Counted from the first letter of the stretch, positions 1-14,272 are shown. The stretch: 64,000 bases of DNA from Caenorhabditis remanei (GCF_010183535.1 NC_071328.1:7750001-7814000), one strand, 5' to 3'. The notes: generated by a model not told the origin, from the letters alone. Translations and numbers: made by a program.

Positions 1-2526
1 CAATTTGATGTCATTGATCCAATACTGAAAGAACTTGGAAATGTCTTCAAAAAAGAAATGGGATTCAATGAAAACGAGATCTGGAAACGGGTCTTCGATA
101 ATTACATTGAATATTTCACAGCCGATTCAGAAGTTTCACGTCAGAATACACATAGAGAATGGTGGGATAAAGCATGCAAAACGCAGAATCTCGCATCGAA
201 TTTCCAATTCAATTTGGGAAATATGGATGCTGAAACGAGAAATCAAGTGTGCAATGTCATCATTAACGTCCTTTTCGATGCATGTCTCTTCCCAGTTGAG
301 GCGAAAGATTCTGGAAAAAGTAAAGATTTTTGGAGATTCTCTCAAAGTTAAAGTTTTCGAAGTTTCAGTAACGTGGCAACGAGCATTCTCCTATCGTTCA
401 ATTTCAATAGAAGAAGAGTCAAAACTATCAACTGATTGTCGATTATCACTCTCCAGAATGCTTTCAATCAACTCGAAGTTAATGGCGATGTTCGATAAGA
501 ATCCATTCGATTTCATTGTATTTTCCACTTCAAATCTGCCAATGACAGTTCCTCCACGGCCATGGATTGATAAAGGAACGGGTGGTCCGTTATACACAGT
601 TGGCCAAGATATTATCAGAAATATGATGGAATTCAAATCAGTACGTCTGAATGATGAAATGAGACAAAGGATAACATCGCCATCACAAGGCAGACCTGTT
701 TTCGATGCATTGAATCAGTTGGGATCAACTCCATGGGTTATCAATGAACCAATGTTGGATACTTTGAAGACTGTTTTCAACAAATCGAATCAAAAAGATT
801 CAGAAGAACTTTTAGAGAAATTGGGAATTCCGATGAGACAAGACACTTTTGATGTTCCAGATTTTGTAACAGAATTTGGAAAAGTGAAAAAAGAAGACAT
901 TGACGTGGAGAAATTTAGGGGATATGCAAAGAGGAAAGCAGAGGCGATAAAGATGAGGTATGTGGACATCTGGATGCACATGCAACGCTAAATCCATTTT
1001 TTCAGAAACGAAAGTAATTCTTTATGGTGTTGGATGCTCTATCGTGTTGTCCTTGCTGATCATTTCCGTGGTCAAACCCTCTTCTTCCCCCACAACATGG
1101 ATTTCCGAGGTCGTGTCTACCCACTTTCGCCATATCTCTCACATATGGGAGATGACGTGAATCGTTGTATTCTAAAGTTTGCCAAAAGCCAGCCACTTGG
1201 ATCGAAAGGATTCGACTGGCTGAAACTGCATTGTATCAATTTGACAGGAACTATGAAACGATCAAGTGTAACTGACAGAATGGTGGAAGCCGAACGTCTT
1301 CTTCCCATGATTCTGGATTCTGCTCGTGACCCTCTTGGTGGTGAGAAATGGTGGATGTCATCAGATGAGCCATGGCAGACACTCGCGGCATGTGTTGAAA
1401 TCGAACAAGCTATGAGATACGGTAGTGACGTAGCATCATTCAAAAGTCAATTGCCAGTTCATCAAGACGGAAGTTGTAATGGATTACAACATTATGCTGC
1501 ATTGGGAAGAGATAATGAAGGAGGTGTTCAAGTGAATCTCACACAGTCTGATACTCCCAATGATGTCTACTCTGATGTTGCTCAGAGGTAGTTGCTCCGC
1601 TCTGAAAAGTAGATGATAACTATTGTTATTTCAGGGTAGAACAAAAAAGAAAGCAAGACGAAGAATCGAACGGAGACGATCGTGACGTGGCACTGAAACT
1701 TCGTGATGCTCTTCCACAGAATGTTCCACGAAAAGTAATCAAACAGACAGTGATGACGACAGTTTATGGTGTGACAATGTATGGAGCAGTTCTTCAGATT
1801 AAGAGACAACTCAAAGCATTGGATATTCCTGGGGAAGATGTTAGTTAGGGTTACAAATGAGTTGATCAATTTCGTTTACTGTTATTTCAGGCGGCTATAT
1901 TTGCCCGTTATCTCGCTCGGAAGACATTTGCCAGTTTGAACGATGCTTTCACAAGTTCTATGGCACTAAAAGATTGGTTCCGTTTGATTGCAAAAGGATC
2001 AAGTGATTTAATGAAAACAGTTGAATGGATTACACCATTAGGACTACCAGTTGTTCAACCATACTGTAAACTTACTGAGAGAAAATCAAAATTGGTTTTG
2101 GTTCCGATTCCAATGAAACAAGTTGATGCTTTCCCACCGAATTTCGTGCATTCATTGGATTCCACTCACATGATGCTTACTTCTTTGAATTGTGCTCATA
2201 GGTAAGAACTCTAAAGTTTCAGAATCAAATTTTCTTGATTTTTCAGAGGAATAACATTTGCCGCTGTCCATGATTGTTTCTGGACTCACGCAAATTCAGT
2301 TGATGAAATGAATGCAATCTGCCGTCAACAATTTGTGTCACTTCATTCTCAACCGATAGTTCAGCAATGCTCGGAATGGTTCAAAACAACTTATTTGACC
2401 CCAAGAATGCAGAAGATCCTGCCATCTTCAGAGTTCGAGAAGTATACCGATATTTTCACTGCTAAAGTTAAACAAGGGGAACTGGATATTGAAAAAGTCA
2501 AGGATTCTGTATATTTCTTCAGTTGA
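1..2526 (+). CDS. rpom-1: Mitochondrial DNA-directed RNA polymerase (POLRMT), 3' part
   Basis: Single-subunit T7-type RNA polymerase that transcribes mitochondrial DNA. The gene is cut by the window start and is already open in frame at base 1. Exons are about 1-319, 369-957, 1006-1587, then three more ending at a TGA at 2524-2526. Visible hallmarks are MDFRGRVYPLSPYLSH, the motif A block HQDGSCNGLQHY with the metal-binding Asp (about 1460-1500), motif B RKVIKQTVMTTVYGVT with the catalytic Lys and Tyr (about 1727-1775), and motif C AVHDCFWTHA with the second catalytic Asp (about 2260-2292). The C-terminus YFFS matches the usual animal POLRMT ending. All catalytic residues are present, so this end looks functional. 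The N-terminal targeting and pentatricopeptide region lies outside the window. It converges on zoo-1. Confidence 0.95.
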
Positions 2527-2970
2527 TTTATTTATTTTTAATTTTCAGTTTTTAAAAGATTTTTCGATGAATACGTTTTGTAATTGTACTTTTCTGTATT
2601 AGTTTTTTTGGGAAATTGTTAGACTGTTTTCTAGATAGTTATAATAGTCAGTTGCTAGGTGCTTCCATTCATCGTTTTTTGTTGATTTTCATTGTTTCTT
2701 GCTGTTTTTTTTTTGTCTTGAATCGAATAAATATACACACAATTATTTAAAACTCAAAATTCATCATAAATTTCTGAAAAAAAAACAATCATAAAATGCA
2801 GAGAAGTTAATTAAAAATTATGTTTGTGACTATAAAACGGTGGACAAGCAGATGCAATGAATGAGAACAAAACCAGTATTTTGAAAATTATAATGCTGTT
2901 TTTAAAGTTTTGAATTTCAATAATAGTTTTCTCCAAAGAGATTTGCAATAAAAATAACAAGAAGAAAAAT
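2527..2970. other. Convergent 3' ends of rpom-1 and zoo-1
   Basis: AT-rich 3' untranslated sequence between two tail-to-tail genes. A canonical AATAAA for rpom-1 lies at 2726-2731, about 200 bases after the stop. No other gene is seen. Confidence 0.6.
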
Positions 2971-5900
2971 CTAGAAATGAGTAATAGGTACAGTAAGAAA
3001 TTGATCATGATTTGCATTGGTTGCCTGCTGCTCAATTTCCATATGTTTCCATTCTCCTCCCTCTCCAGTTTTCAGTGAAAATGACCATTGTCCATCTGAA
3101 TCTGCACTTATTGGTCCAGTATGTGGCATTCGAAGTTCACATTGTTTCTCGAATTTTAGACCTGAAAATTGATGATTCAGATAAGGAATGGAACGAAGAG
3201 GGGAACAAACCTTGTGGTCCACACATGACTAACGGAGACAACAATGTTTCTCCTTTTGATCTATCGATTGGTGATGAATCACCTTCTCGACAAACTTTCA
3301 CGTATATTTCATGTTCCTCGCCGTCATTAATTGCTCCTGGAGGTATCCTCAACTCAACGTTTGACTTCTCACATCGTATAACTCCTCCTTTTGATCCAAT
3401 CAATGCCGTACTCTCTTCAACTACTGTCGGTTCTTCTTCCTCTGATTTCTGCCCGTTTTCGTTTTCATCTAAACGAGGAGTCGGAGATTTTGAGGCTCTG
3501 AAAATGAACATTGTTCTGGTATTCAATGATTTCCTGAAGGAATAACTAACATAGAAGATCCAGTAGGAACATTCGAGACAGTCAATGAAATACTAGCATT
3601 TGCAGGAGATGCACTTCCATTTGTTCTCGCTGGAATTGCCGGTGGTTGGGGACTTTCATCAGCTCCTCCTCTTGCATCAATTGCTCCGTCGTTGTTCCAT
3701 TTATTCCTAATATAACTTTGAGAATATGGGTTTGGATGAACTGGAGGAGGTCTTGGAGGGGGCGGGGTCTGTGTGTTCGGTTGTTGTTGTTGATTCGTAC
3801 GGGATGCTCCAGATGATGATGACGTCATACTTGAAGGTGTGAGAGGATGGTATCGAGTATTATTGAGAGATGACGGATTCGTTGTCATTGAAGATGGACC
3901 ACCGTTCACTGGTACTGAAAATAAGATTTTGAGTTTGTTTTCTTTTCTTTCACTCAATAAAACTCACAACTTGAAAAGTCGAAATTATTGGGCGTGGTGT
4001 TGTCGAGACGATGTTGAAGATTTGATGGAGATAGCTGAAAATTAGAAAGTCTAATTTCGGTATTATGAAATTCTGGAAATTTGAATCGAAAGAAAAAAGA
4101 CAGCACGACACCTCGATTCTTTGCCTCTGAACTCGTTCTTCTCTAAGTTTTGCTTCTTCTCGTAACCTCGCGTTTGCTATTTCATTGGCAAGACGAGCAT
4201 CTTGATAGAGAGAATCATCGTCAAGTAGCTGAAAAATCACGTTCACAATCACAATCACTATACAGAAACAACTATTCGAAAATAAAAATAAGAAAAGTGT
4301 TACGAACCTGCTTAACATGATAATATCCATGTGGTGTAGTTGTTCTTGACGTGGATTCATCTCGTGTTGGAGTCAGAAGAGGTCGTTGAGGATTCTGCGG
4401 ATTCTGCAGATTTTGAGGATTCTGAGGGTTCGATGAAGACGCCGTCGTGACAAATGTGGAAAGTGTGGACTGAGAATTCGATGACTGACGATTCCTAACA
4501 GCTCCGAAATCTTGTGGAGTACTCAGTGGATGATGAGGTCTCGGCATAGTTGAATACTCTCTCATTTCACTTGGCAAGTCTCCAGGACCCGGAGGTCCAT
4601 TGCTGTCCCAATTGTATTTACTGTTTTTATCCGGTTTCCTTGGAAGACTTCCTTCGTTGTTATACTCAACATATTCACTTTTCAATGAATCCACATCACC
4701 TTCATACTTTGGAAGAGGGAACAGAAGAACATCTTCCAATGGGAGATTCGGTGGGAATTCAGGCATCCAAAGACGTCGTTGTTGTAAGTGAACAATGAGT
4801 TCTCTCAACGCATCAAACCATCCAGTCTCGTGAGTTGCATCAATTGTAGCTGACAGTAGATGAGAGTGATGTTTCTTGATTTGATTCGCACTTTCTGCCA
4901 ATTTCCTTGATGAGAGGTGAGGAGCATTGCACTTCTTTCGAATCTCTCGAATCTTGGATCTTCCATCAACATCCAAAAACACAACGATCGGAGCATATTG
5001 AGCCAATTGAAGACGTTCCACTGACTCAATCGAGATATCCAGAACACAATGCTTCATTGATGCAATCACATGATCAACTGAGCTGAGTCTGATGACTCCT
5101 CCATCGGATTCTGGAGATCCAAACCTCGCGGAGAATTGATTCAGAAGTTGATGTCTGGCAATATCAGCAAGAGGACCGAATAAAACAACAGGTCTATGGA
5201 ATGAAGGAGTATTCAAGGCCACTCTTTCGTAAGCTGGAAGTGGAAGATTCAGTTCCGTTGGGTCACAAATCATATTTTTCGGGAGTGATTTCGTGCGTCG
5301 TGACTCGAATTTCCTTCTGAGCAAAGTGCCGCTTCCACTTGATTTAGCTTGTTTCTGTTCCACGTAAACTCTCCATTCCTTGGCAATTGTCTCAGCAGTT
5401 GTTTGATTTGGAATCACTCCTTTCACTGGTTCTCCCTTGTTTTCAGATGATGAATATACCCTTGCTGCTTGCCATAATCCAACTGTTCCACCGAATAATG
5501 TATCAGTGACATGGAAAATGTCACCCTCATTGATACTCAGTTCCAACAGACTTGTCTTATCTCTTTTCTCTCTTGAAAAGTGAGATCTGATATAGAAATT
5601 ATCTCCTAACTGATTAGCCCGGACATGCTCGAAATCTTGTCTAGCATGTTCCAATTTCAGAGAAACTCTATCATCCAAACCGAGAAGTAATTGAACTGCT
5701 GATTCTCTCGTCACTCCTCTCATATTTCTTCCATTCACTTCTAGAATTCTATCTCCACAGCTCACTCCGTGGAGGGATGCAGGTGAGTCGGCGGCCACTG
5801 CAGATACGAAAATACCCACTTCGTTCCCACCAATTACTCGTACTCCCACACTTCCGCCAACCTGAAAACAAGTAAACCTTCAATTATTTTGCAGCCGAAA

Positions 5901-8900
5901 TTCAAAATTAGGGGTTGTTGAGAAATCTCTGTATGTCTGTCTGTGCATCCGGATGTCCACATACTTTTCTAAACATGATATTTGCAACGCCATTCGCATC
6001 AATCGATCTTGATGGTTGACGAGTATAACAATCATATTCTTGAGTTGTGATTTGAGAAGTATTCATTCCATTGAAATTGGATAACTGGGAATTCGCAGGT
6101 GAGGAGACACGTCTTTCCACACTCCCATCTGATCGATGACGTGGAGAATTCACGTATTCGTGAGAGTTTCTAAAACAGACTTGAGATGATTTGATATAAT
6201 TTCTGAAAGTTACCTCTGAGTAATGGGCATATGCGGCAACATTGGACTCGGCGAGTGCCTTGGAGTGGCTGCTACACTCCCAACTCTCTCATATACCGTA
6301 TTCTGTGATGGCCATCTGGAAGTACCTCTTCGAACATCTCTTTGAATAACAAGACACAATTTATCTCTTGATCTTTCCAACCACTTATTCACTTCTTCCA
6401 GTGAAGCTCCATCCAAACTCTGTCCGTTTATCCGTAATACAGAATCTCCTTCTTTCAATCCTGGATCTTTTTCAGCTAACTTCGGATTTCTGATCTCTTT
6501 TATATAGAATTTGCATCCAACAACTATCCCAAAATCATCTTTTTTACGAGACTTTGATAACGTAAACTTGAGTGTTCTTTGCTCGTATTCTAACATTGGT
6601 ACTGCTACTCGCCGCTTCACTATCTACAAAAAAACATTTCTAGACGTTCCATATTTTCAGAAATAAAACATACCATATCAATGTGATCTTTATTTTTGAT
6701 TATATCGACGGCACTACTATAATCAATGTTCTCGAATGACACGTTGTTCGCCGATAGTATTCTATCATTTACTCTGAAAAATGGTACATGTTCCGTGTTG
6801 CTCCAAAATAAAAATAATAAAAAACTTACTGGAGAAGTCCCCAAGCTGGTCCGTTTGGCACGACGTCAGAAATGACGACGACAGGATCTCCAGAAGTGAA
6901 ATGTGGATTGTCGCGACCACCTGATATCGCTATGCCGAACCCGAGATTGGCAGCCTGAAATGGATTGAGTTATTGAGGAGAGTGGGGAGAGAAATGATTG
7001 AAAGTAAGGGGAAGAAGGAAAATTAGAATTCATTGGGTTCGATATTCTATCAGTTGTTGATTTTTAGTTAAAGTGACATAATCATTAATTTTTGTACTTT
7101 CCTGTACGTGGCTTCCCTAAACAGTTTTCTCAGTTCCACAATTTATCTTTTACAGATTTCCAAAGTTCGTTTTTTTTAATCAGAAAACAAAAAAATACCC
7201 TAGTCTACTGACTCAAGAATAACTTCTATTACACTACCTATACCAAAACTTAAAACAAAAAGAAAACGGGTAAAGAGTGAAAAGTGAGAAATGAGTATGG
7301 AAAAAAGAGGTGATACAGAACAAAAACACTTTAGCTCCATTCCCTTATTTTATCCGGTTTGACTCGGATAGTGAACACACAGAGAGAGACAAAGAAAGGG
7401 ACACTCCATCCCTTTCTCTTTTTCTCGGCCAAGCTACACATTTCTATTCCTAAAAATAAGAAAACGAGGGGTGATATGCAAAACTTGGTGCTCTTTTCCC
7501 TTTTGGTCCCCCTCCCTTTTTGGTCTCGTTTTCCCCAATTCCCCAGCAGCCAATTCATCGTTTTTCTCATAGTTTCATAAGCCATCCATTGTGTTTGTGG
7601 GTGGTGTTGCAATGGGAGAAGGCTCTCTTTCTCTCTTTCGAAAAGAACATCGTTTCCTTCTTTTTAGGGAGGAAATACTACTATGGCTAACAAGGGGTTA
7701 CGAACGATACACACATATTTTACACTTTTTTGTGGTGGTAGAGGATCACATTTTATGCGAGAAGAACTTTGAAAATCAAGAAAAAATGACAAGAAGTTGT
7801 ATTGTAGAATAGAGTTCTACTCTCTGTGTTACTTTCTAAATTGGGCGGAGTTTAGTGAAGAACTGGAAACTATTTCAGCCATAGATGCTGACTAGTTTCT
7901 TATACATTTATAGAAACTGATGACATATTTTTCATAAAAAACGGATGGAGGAAAAACTTGAGAGGAGGAGAAAAACGGAAAAACGAAGCGTTTATGATAT
8001 ATGCATTGTTGTCCATCCATCGGCGGTCTACGGCCACCGCACCGCCCGTATTGATATAATTTTATTATATCAACATCACATAAGAAAAATTTGTTTGGCA
8101 TCAATCCAAGTTGGATAAAATAGTCAACGAGTGGGAGAGGGAGAGAGCAAGAGGAAATCCGGATATGATGGGAGAGAAGAGATTTTCAAATTTCCGGAAT
8201 GGAACTCTCTATGTGTGTGGCGTTTGGAGATTATACATAAGTGGGAAAGAGTTTTTTTGTTTTTTTGGCTGTCTTTCTAGAACTATATCATTGGTTAACA
8301 TGTCTTTTTGACATTGTCCTGTTTCGGAATTACCGCTCTGTCTGGTATCGCTTATTCGGACAAAACCTTTACGAACATCGGAGTTGGGTTTCCAGAGTAA
8401 AAGCTTTTTTCGCCAAAAGCGATCGAGGATGTGTCCATTTCTACAAACTATGAAAAGGAGAATCTAACGTTTTTCTCTATGAATTTTCGAAATCAAGTTT
8501 TGCCCTGCTGGAGTAAGAAACCACAATTCACCTAATACAGTTTTGTTTTCAAGTTTTGAAAAGAGTTAAGATTTTCTGAAATTTGAAGCCTTCAAGGAAT
8601 TCCAATGCTGTACATTGACTAGAGTACACACAGTTTTGGATGAAAATTAATTAGTTGGTTTTCTATGATAACATAGGAAAATTAGAACTTTCAGAATTTT
8701 TTCATATCTGTAAATCTTCTAGATACATCTCAATATTCAGAAAAAGTAAGGGATTTTGAGTGTGAGGGAACTCGAATCACAATCATGAAGGACTCCTAGT
8801 TTCAATAGTAAATCATTCGGATGAATCAATGTTGGATGGAAAGAAGAGAAAGCAGAGGAAGAAGAAGAAGAGGGAAAGTTTGTGTGAACGAGAAAAGAGG

Positions 8901-11247
8901 TGGTTGTGATGAGTGAGTGATGCTATGCTCTTTCTTCTTCTCCTGCTCTGTGTAGTAAGCGGCTACTCCCGGGACCTCCATCTCTATCCCGAAGACGAAC
9001 GAGAAGGTGGCAGCTGTTCTCGGAGAGAAGAAGATAGAGAGAGAGAAATGGCCATTGGCTCTCTCTGTTTCTATCCACAAAGAATCATTCTTACTATCAA
9101 ATCAACTGAAGATGAAAAGTAGAAGAAGAGAAAGAGATTGTGTCTTAATAATGAGACATACGGAGAGAGAGAAAGAGAATGAGCAGTGAAAACTAGAAGA
9201 ATCGAGAGAAGGAGGAGCTGTCGGACTTGTTGAAAACTAGGGATTCTGAGTAGGAAGGATCTAGTAATAGGTATCAGAGGTGTTGAAATAGGCAGTACTG
9301 AGACCTATTTCAAACCAAGAAAAGTTACAGAACCAATTTTTGAGGTTTTGATTGGTGGCGAAACTTTAAATTATAACGATTGGCAACAATTTGCATTGGA
9401 ACATGTTAAATTAGGAAAATAAACCCAATAAATATTTTGAACCAATTTCAGTTTTCAGAATACAAAATACAGTATGTTTTAAAGTATCACTTGTTTTACT
9501 GTATTCACAATAGATTAGGGAGACAAGAACTTTCAAATTTCAGATCAGGAGACTGAGTATTATTAATTGGGAAAAGGGTTATTGTAAGCCTATTTTGTCG
9601 CATAAATATTACCAAACCGCATAATTTAGAATAAATCTTACAATTAAAGTTTTTGAAAGCGAATAAAAATAGTTTAAAACTCCTTTAGAAGTGAGCGTTA
9701 GAAAGTATGTGGTAGTTTAAAAACCAAATTGTTTGGTTTCTAGATTAGACCCAGACCTGGAAGCTGACTTTTTCACTTTCAAAGATATCTAGAAATCCCA
9801 AAAATAAATAATCGGTAATGGAAATCTATTATATTCTCTTTTTTAAATAAATCAAATTAAGCCTATTCATTATGAGAAGATATCAAAAGGAAGAAGAAGA
9901 CAGAAAACCTATAAAAGTACTGTTACGGGTAGGTAGACACATGCGCTGACAATACTTGTCAAATGTGTATAAATCATTCCATTTTCTAGAAAAAAGAGAA
10001 ACAGGTTTCCTTCAAATCTCATTTCATCCAAAAAAAAACATTTGTGGGGTTGAAAGTCTTTCTTTATCGGAAACGTTTTAGAACCAAAAAATAAGAGAAA
10101 AAGGACATACTCTGTGTAATGAGACGGAGAGCAACTGCCACGTGCATCCACTTGGATTGTACATCTGAAAATAAAATATTTGTTAACTGGTTTTTAGAAC
10201 TTTTGATTATCAGGAATACGTTCTGGGGGGCGTGGCTCTGGGGCTGTCTTCCTGGGGTCTAGGGATCAACATCTTGATTTCTAAATTCCGTTTCTTTTCA
10301 CTTTTGAAAGATTTCGTTGATTAAAACTAATTTCCAAATGACATCAAAAAGCAAAAAGTTGCGAAAAGACAAAAAGAAGTGCGCACAATACAACAGCACG
10401 CATGATATCAATGCGTTTAAACGGGTCCCTTTTCTCTCTCTCTTTCAGTTGAAGATTCCCTCGGGAAGAGAAGAAAAAGCACACATTTCTCATTTACACT
10501 CTGTTGAAAAACGAGAGAAAAAGTGGGAGAGGATGAAGTAGAAAAAAGAAGAAGAAGACGAGTGGTGTCTCTTTTTTTGCCATTTTCTTTCTTCATTTTT
10601 TGACCTGCACGACAGATTGGGGTCATTAGTTTCGATGTTTTTGCGGAACTCGGTGTAAAATTAGTTTTTTTCGGCTCTCCTCGGTCATTTTTCTTCTTTC
10701 GGGAGGTTTCTTTCTGTTTGGAATTATGTATTTCCAGATGTTCAGACATCAACTTTTCAGTATTTTAGAGATCTGTGATGGTTTTATACAACAAAATAAA
10801 TAATTGGGCTTCGAGAAAGAACTAAATTACAGTGAAAAAGTTACTGTAAGTGTATGACAGTTTCACCCATTTTCAGAAGTTTGGTTTTTCGAAGATTTTC
10901 AAAACAGGTTCAAGAGAAATAGATACAAAAACTTTCAGTTGGATCATTTGATCATTTATGCCAAAATAGGAAGTTTCGTAGTCATAGAAACTCGTTTCTC
11001 TTAATTTCAAAAGAAACACAACTTGGTTACAGTAGTCAAACTGCCGTAGTTATTTTCAGAATTATTAAAAACCAACAGCACAACCTCCCATATTTAATGT
11101 TTTTCTTTTTGAAGTTTACCGAGATTTAGATTTTAAAAAAAGACTCACCTCTTCTTCATCCTGATCAACAGGCTCGTGCTCTTCTTCTATACATGATGAT
11201 GTGCTTGAAATTGAAGTTTTGTACCACGGATCTTCGGAGGTCGACAT
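2971..11247 (-). CDS. zoo-1: ZO-1-like tight-junction MAGUK scaffold (3xPDZ-SH3-GUK-ZU5)
   Basis: Scaffold of the ZO family that acts at epithelial apical junctions. Twelve coding exons fit in frame (about 11247-11149, 10164-10111, 6954-6830, 6773-6674, 6623-6214, 6169-5965, 5861-4308, 4228-4112, 4034-3971, 3914-3551, 3497-3211, 3161-2971) and give about 1189 residues. PDZ1 begins with [20 protein letters not shown], very like human ZO-1. PDZ2 (exon 6623-6214) and PDZ3 ([17 protein letters not shown], start of the big exon) follow, then SH3, a GUK domain without a recognisable ATP-binding loop (as in other ZO proteins), a proline-rich linker (about 3730-3830) and a C-terminal ZU5 domain (about 3440-2971). 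The start at 11247 lies just after a TTTCAG, so it may be trans-spliced or follow a non-coding exon. The 3 kb and 1 kb introns separate the first exons from the body. Confidence 0.93.
6955..10110 (-). other. Large zoo-1 intron 2
   Basis: A 3.1 kb intron inside PDZ1 of zoo-1. It holds GA/CT-rich low-complexity tracts (about 8140-8160, 9020-9190) and a short AT hairpin at 8052-8071 (TGATATAA, 5-base loop, TTATATCA). No open frame in it resembles a known protein or joins the flanking exons. Alternative promoters for the zoo-1 body are possible, but none can be pinned down by eye. Confidence 0.5.
10165..11148 (-). other. zoo-1 intron 1
   Basis: Intron of about 1 kb between the first two coding exons of zoo-1. 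It is AT-rich, with a CT-run near 10430-10445. Open frames on both strands here are low complexity, and none looks like a conserved protein. Confidence 0.5.
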
Positions 11248-13032
11248 ATTTAGACTGAAATTCATAAATTGTTAAATTCAAATCGGTTTAAAGTTCAGAA
11301 AACATCTGAAATTCGATCTAGAAAACAATATTTTATTTGCTCAGAAATTTCTAAAAAATGATTATATTCAGTTTCAAGTGAACGCAATGAAATCAAGAAA
11401 AGTCAGAAAAAAAGGGCGGATTCAAAGAGTGTGGAAAATAAATTTTCAAGGCTTAAATTTTCCTTTATTTGTATAATTTGGAAATCTGAAAAGCTATACA
11501 ATTGTTGCAAAAAAATATAGTTTATAGAATTGTAACTTGTCAATGCACATTATTTGATTGACATCAAATCATCCTAGATTAAATAGTAGAACGTTCCAGT
11601 GTGTCTTTTTCAGTACGGCCTTAGCTTTCAAACGATATACATATCATCTTGTAACTCCGGCTCCAACTCAAAATATATAAATTCAATAATCCAAATTCAA
11701 TGTTAAAATATAAAATTGTGCATATCATAAGGAGTTCATAGCTACTGAAAAAGTTGTGAAAACGAATAAATCAATAAAAGTTTGAAAAAGTTCGTCCTAA
11801 AAGTTTTCCGTTTTCCTCTGTTAACCTTGACTTGTAAGTTTAAATAACCACATGTCGTCGGTTCGTTTACTTCTTGTGCATACGCAGACAATGAGAGAAG
11901 TACGCAAGCATCGTATTCTACGACGCTATGTTTATGCAGAAGAGGGTCCGAAGAGATGGAGGATTAGATGGACGGAAGAAGGGCTTAAGGACGGAGGGAA
12001 GGGGGTTGGAAAGACCGAGATGTTGGTATGAAGACGGTTGTAAAGGGAGATGAAATGATAAGATAGCTTATCAGAATCTTCATGATAGGATTCAGATAGG
12101 TCTAGGTCCCAAATTTGAGAATTAGACACATGTTCAAGGATATGAAAACTAGAATGTTAAATCACTGCATGTTCAGTTATCCCTCAACTATCAAAATCTG
12201 CTACACTAGGAGATTTTTACCTAAAACCAAATAGCTTACTCGAACACTATATCGAAAGAGATTCTCTGAAAACCTTTTTTAGCAGATTGGGTCTCAAGTC
12301 AAAATAGTTTTGTTTCAAGAAACCAACAAACTAAAAATCCCAATATCTCAGAAACACTACTGAACTTACTGAACTAGAAAGCCCAAAACAGGAAATTGTA
12401 TCAGAGAATACTGAAAGTTACAAGAAACACAATAAACGGAAAAACCTGAAATTTCATACTGTAGTCCACTATGTGGAAAGGTAGCAATACTAAATCAAAA
12501 TTCATAACTACAAAGAAGGATTTGAACATCTTTGAACACTCAAAGGTCTGATGGGGGGTCTGAGTATTGGTTACTGTAGCTTTCTTGTTTTCAGATATTT
12601 TTCTAAATCTACAGTATCCATATCACATGATTAATCAACACTCTCTCCTCTAATCTGTTCATTGAGCTCTCCATCTTCTTGTCCAGTTCTAGGTTGGCAC
12701 CTTGCCAAACATGTGTCAACAAAGCACGTTTCCACTCTATAAGCGCGCAGTCCACTAGCCATTTGTCAAAATTTGATCGAATCGTCGAAAAAACTCGTAT
12801 AGAGAGAAATAGGTTGAGACGGCAGAGAGAGAGCAGGTGGAACGTCGACCGAAATCGAAGAAATCGAGCAAAACAAACAGAGAGCAACGTCGGTCGGTGA
12901 CGCTCTTCTCTCTTTATTTGAACATCCAACTGTTCTAATTTCACTCGGCTCTTTCTTCCTTAACCGTCACCTTTTTTTTCGACTTAACCATGTTTTTCTT
13001 CGTGTTTTTCTATGTTGCTCGAAAAACACTTA

Positions 13033-13130
13033 CCAGTGAGTGAACTCGAACCGAGAACTCACAGATTGTCAGTCAGACATCTTCCCGTCTATTTGAGAAG
13101 AGTTTGCCGATTACTGTGAGTTCATAAATA
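13033..13130 (-). other. Candidate untranslated leader exon of zoo-1
   Basis: On the minus strand the sequence CACTCACTG is followed by GTAAGTG at 13032-13026, a near-consensus splice donor preceded by non-repetitive sequence. It lies about 1.8 kb upstream of the first zoo-1 coding exon, which itself begins behind a TTTCAG acceptor. The upstream end of this exon is undefined. This is inference from splice signals only. Confidence 0.25.
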
Positions 13131-14254
13131 AACTTGTTGATTATCTTTCGGCGAGACAGCTCTAGATGAATTTCGAAAAGAGCACTTTCTGAACCTAGCC
13201 TGTGTAAAAATCTTGAAATAACGAAGTCATGCACTTCTTCTTTTCTAAATCACCAAGAAGAACGCAGCTCATTCTTCCCTCTCTACCGTTCATTTCCCTC
13301 CAACACTTCCTCAAAATCACTATGATTTATCAATAAAAAACTCACAAAAGAAAGTATTTTCAGTAGACGTACACATCAATCAAATACCTTTTGTATGTTC
13401 TCTTCTGTTGTCCCTTCCTAACAATTTGATGCAAATGCAATATGAGCCCCCTTTCCACATACATGCCTACTCACTCTCTCCCTATTCATGAATAACTAAA
13501 CGGTTGTATTTATTATTATATCAACAAAAACCGACAAACCACGCCCACTGTTTCTCTCTCTCTCTTCACTTACTTTTTTCTCGATCGGCTCTCGATTACC
13601 ATAACCGGAGTTGTGCTAGTTTTAGTTGTTGAAGTTTTTTTTTCTCGGGGTGTAAATTGAGAATGGACAGAAAAAAGGAAAATGCACTGATTTTATCGGT
13701 GGATAGACACCCTTTCTGTCCAGTTTCCCTCCCTCTCTCTCTCTCGAAGAAAATGGATTTTCAACACTTTTCCACGCTTTCCGATATGTCAAGTGGCCAC
13801 ATAGCACTGCTTATTTCTTTGTGTTCTATTCGATTTACTTGTGATTTCATTATTGGAATACACAGTAACACGTGTTTATTTTGGAATTCAAAGGAGTGTA
13901 TTGTATTCATTCAATTTCGAAGATCGGTTGAATTAGGCCGATCTGCAACATATTCTGTAAGCGTTTCTGTTGTCAACTTTTTAAATTCGAAAAAACTTGA
14001 GCGAGATTACTGTAGCTGTGATTGCTACATTCCGAGTGATAAAGTACTTACTATATCATTTACTCACTAGTTTTCACTTCTTTTCCACAAAGTTGGATAG
14101 TTTCCGTGTTCTGAGATCATCCCTCATATCATAAACCTAAACCACCCCTTTCACAACTATACCGGGCGACCATGCTACCCATTCATTACATGTTTACTTG
14201 ATCCGTTCCATACAATTCAAGATAAAACTTTTAATGTTTGAGAGAATTCAAGTT

Positions 14255-14272
14255 GGGGGGCGGGGGGGGGGG
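14255..14272 (+). repeat. Poly-G tract
   Basis: Six Gs, one C, then eleven Gs. A tract of this type can fold into a G-quadruplex. In C. elegans such tracts are unstable without the DOG-1/FANCJ helicase. Confidence 0.85.

Noticed and set aside
12609..12944. Overlapping open frames on both strands
   Set aside because: Both are arginine-rich reflections of AGAGA-type sequence. Two strands open at once usually means composition bias.
13030..13090. GGTTCGAGTTC on the minus strand resembling a tRNA T-loop
   Set aside because: Arms do not pair into a cloverleaf. The GTAAGTG next to it fits a splice donor better.
13657..14070. 137-codon open frame in the zoo-1/exc-4 intergenic region
   Set aside because: Ser/Cys-rich with no domain. 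It begins in a CT-repeat tract and shows no promoter or splice context.
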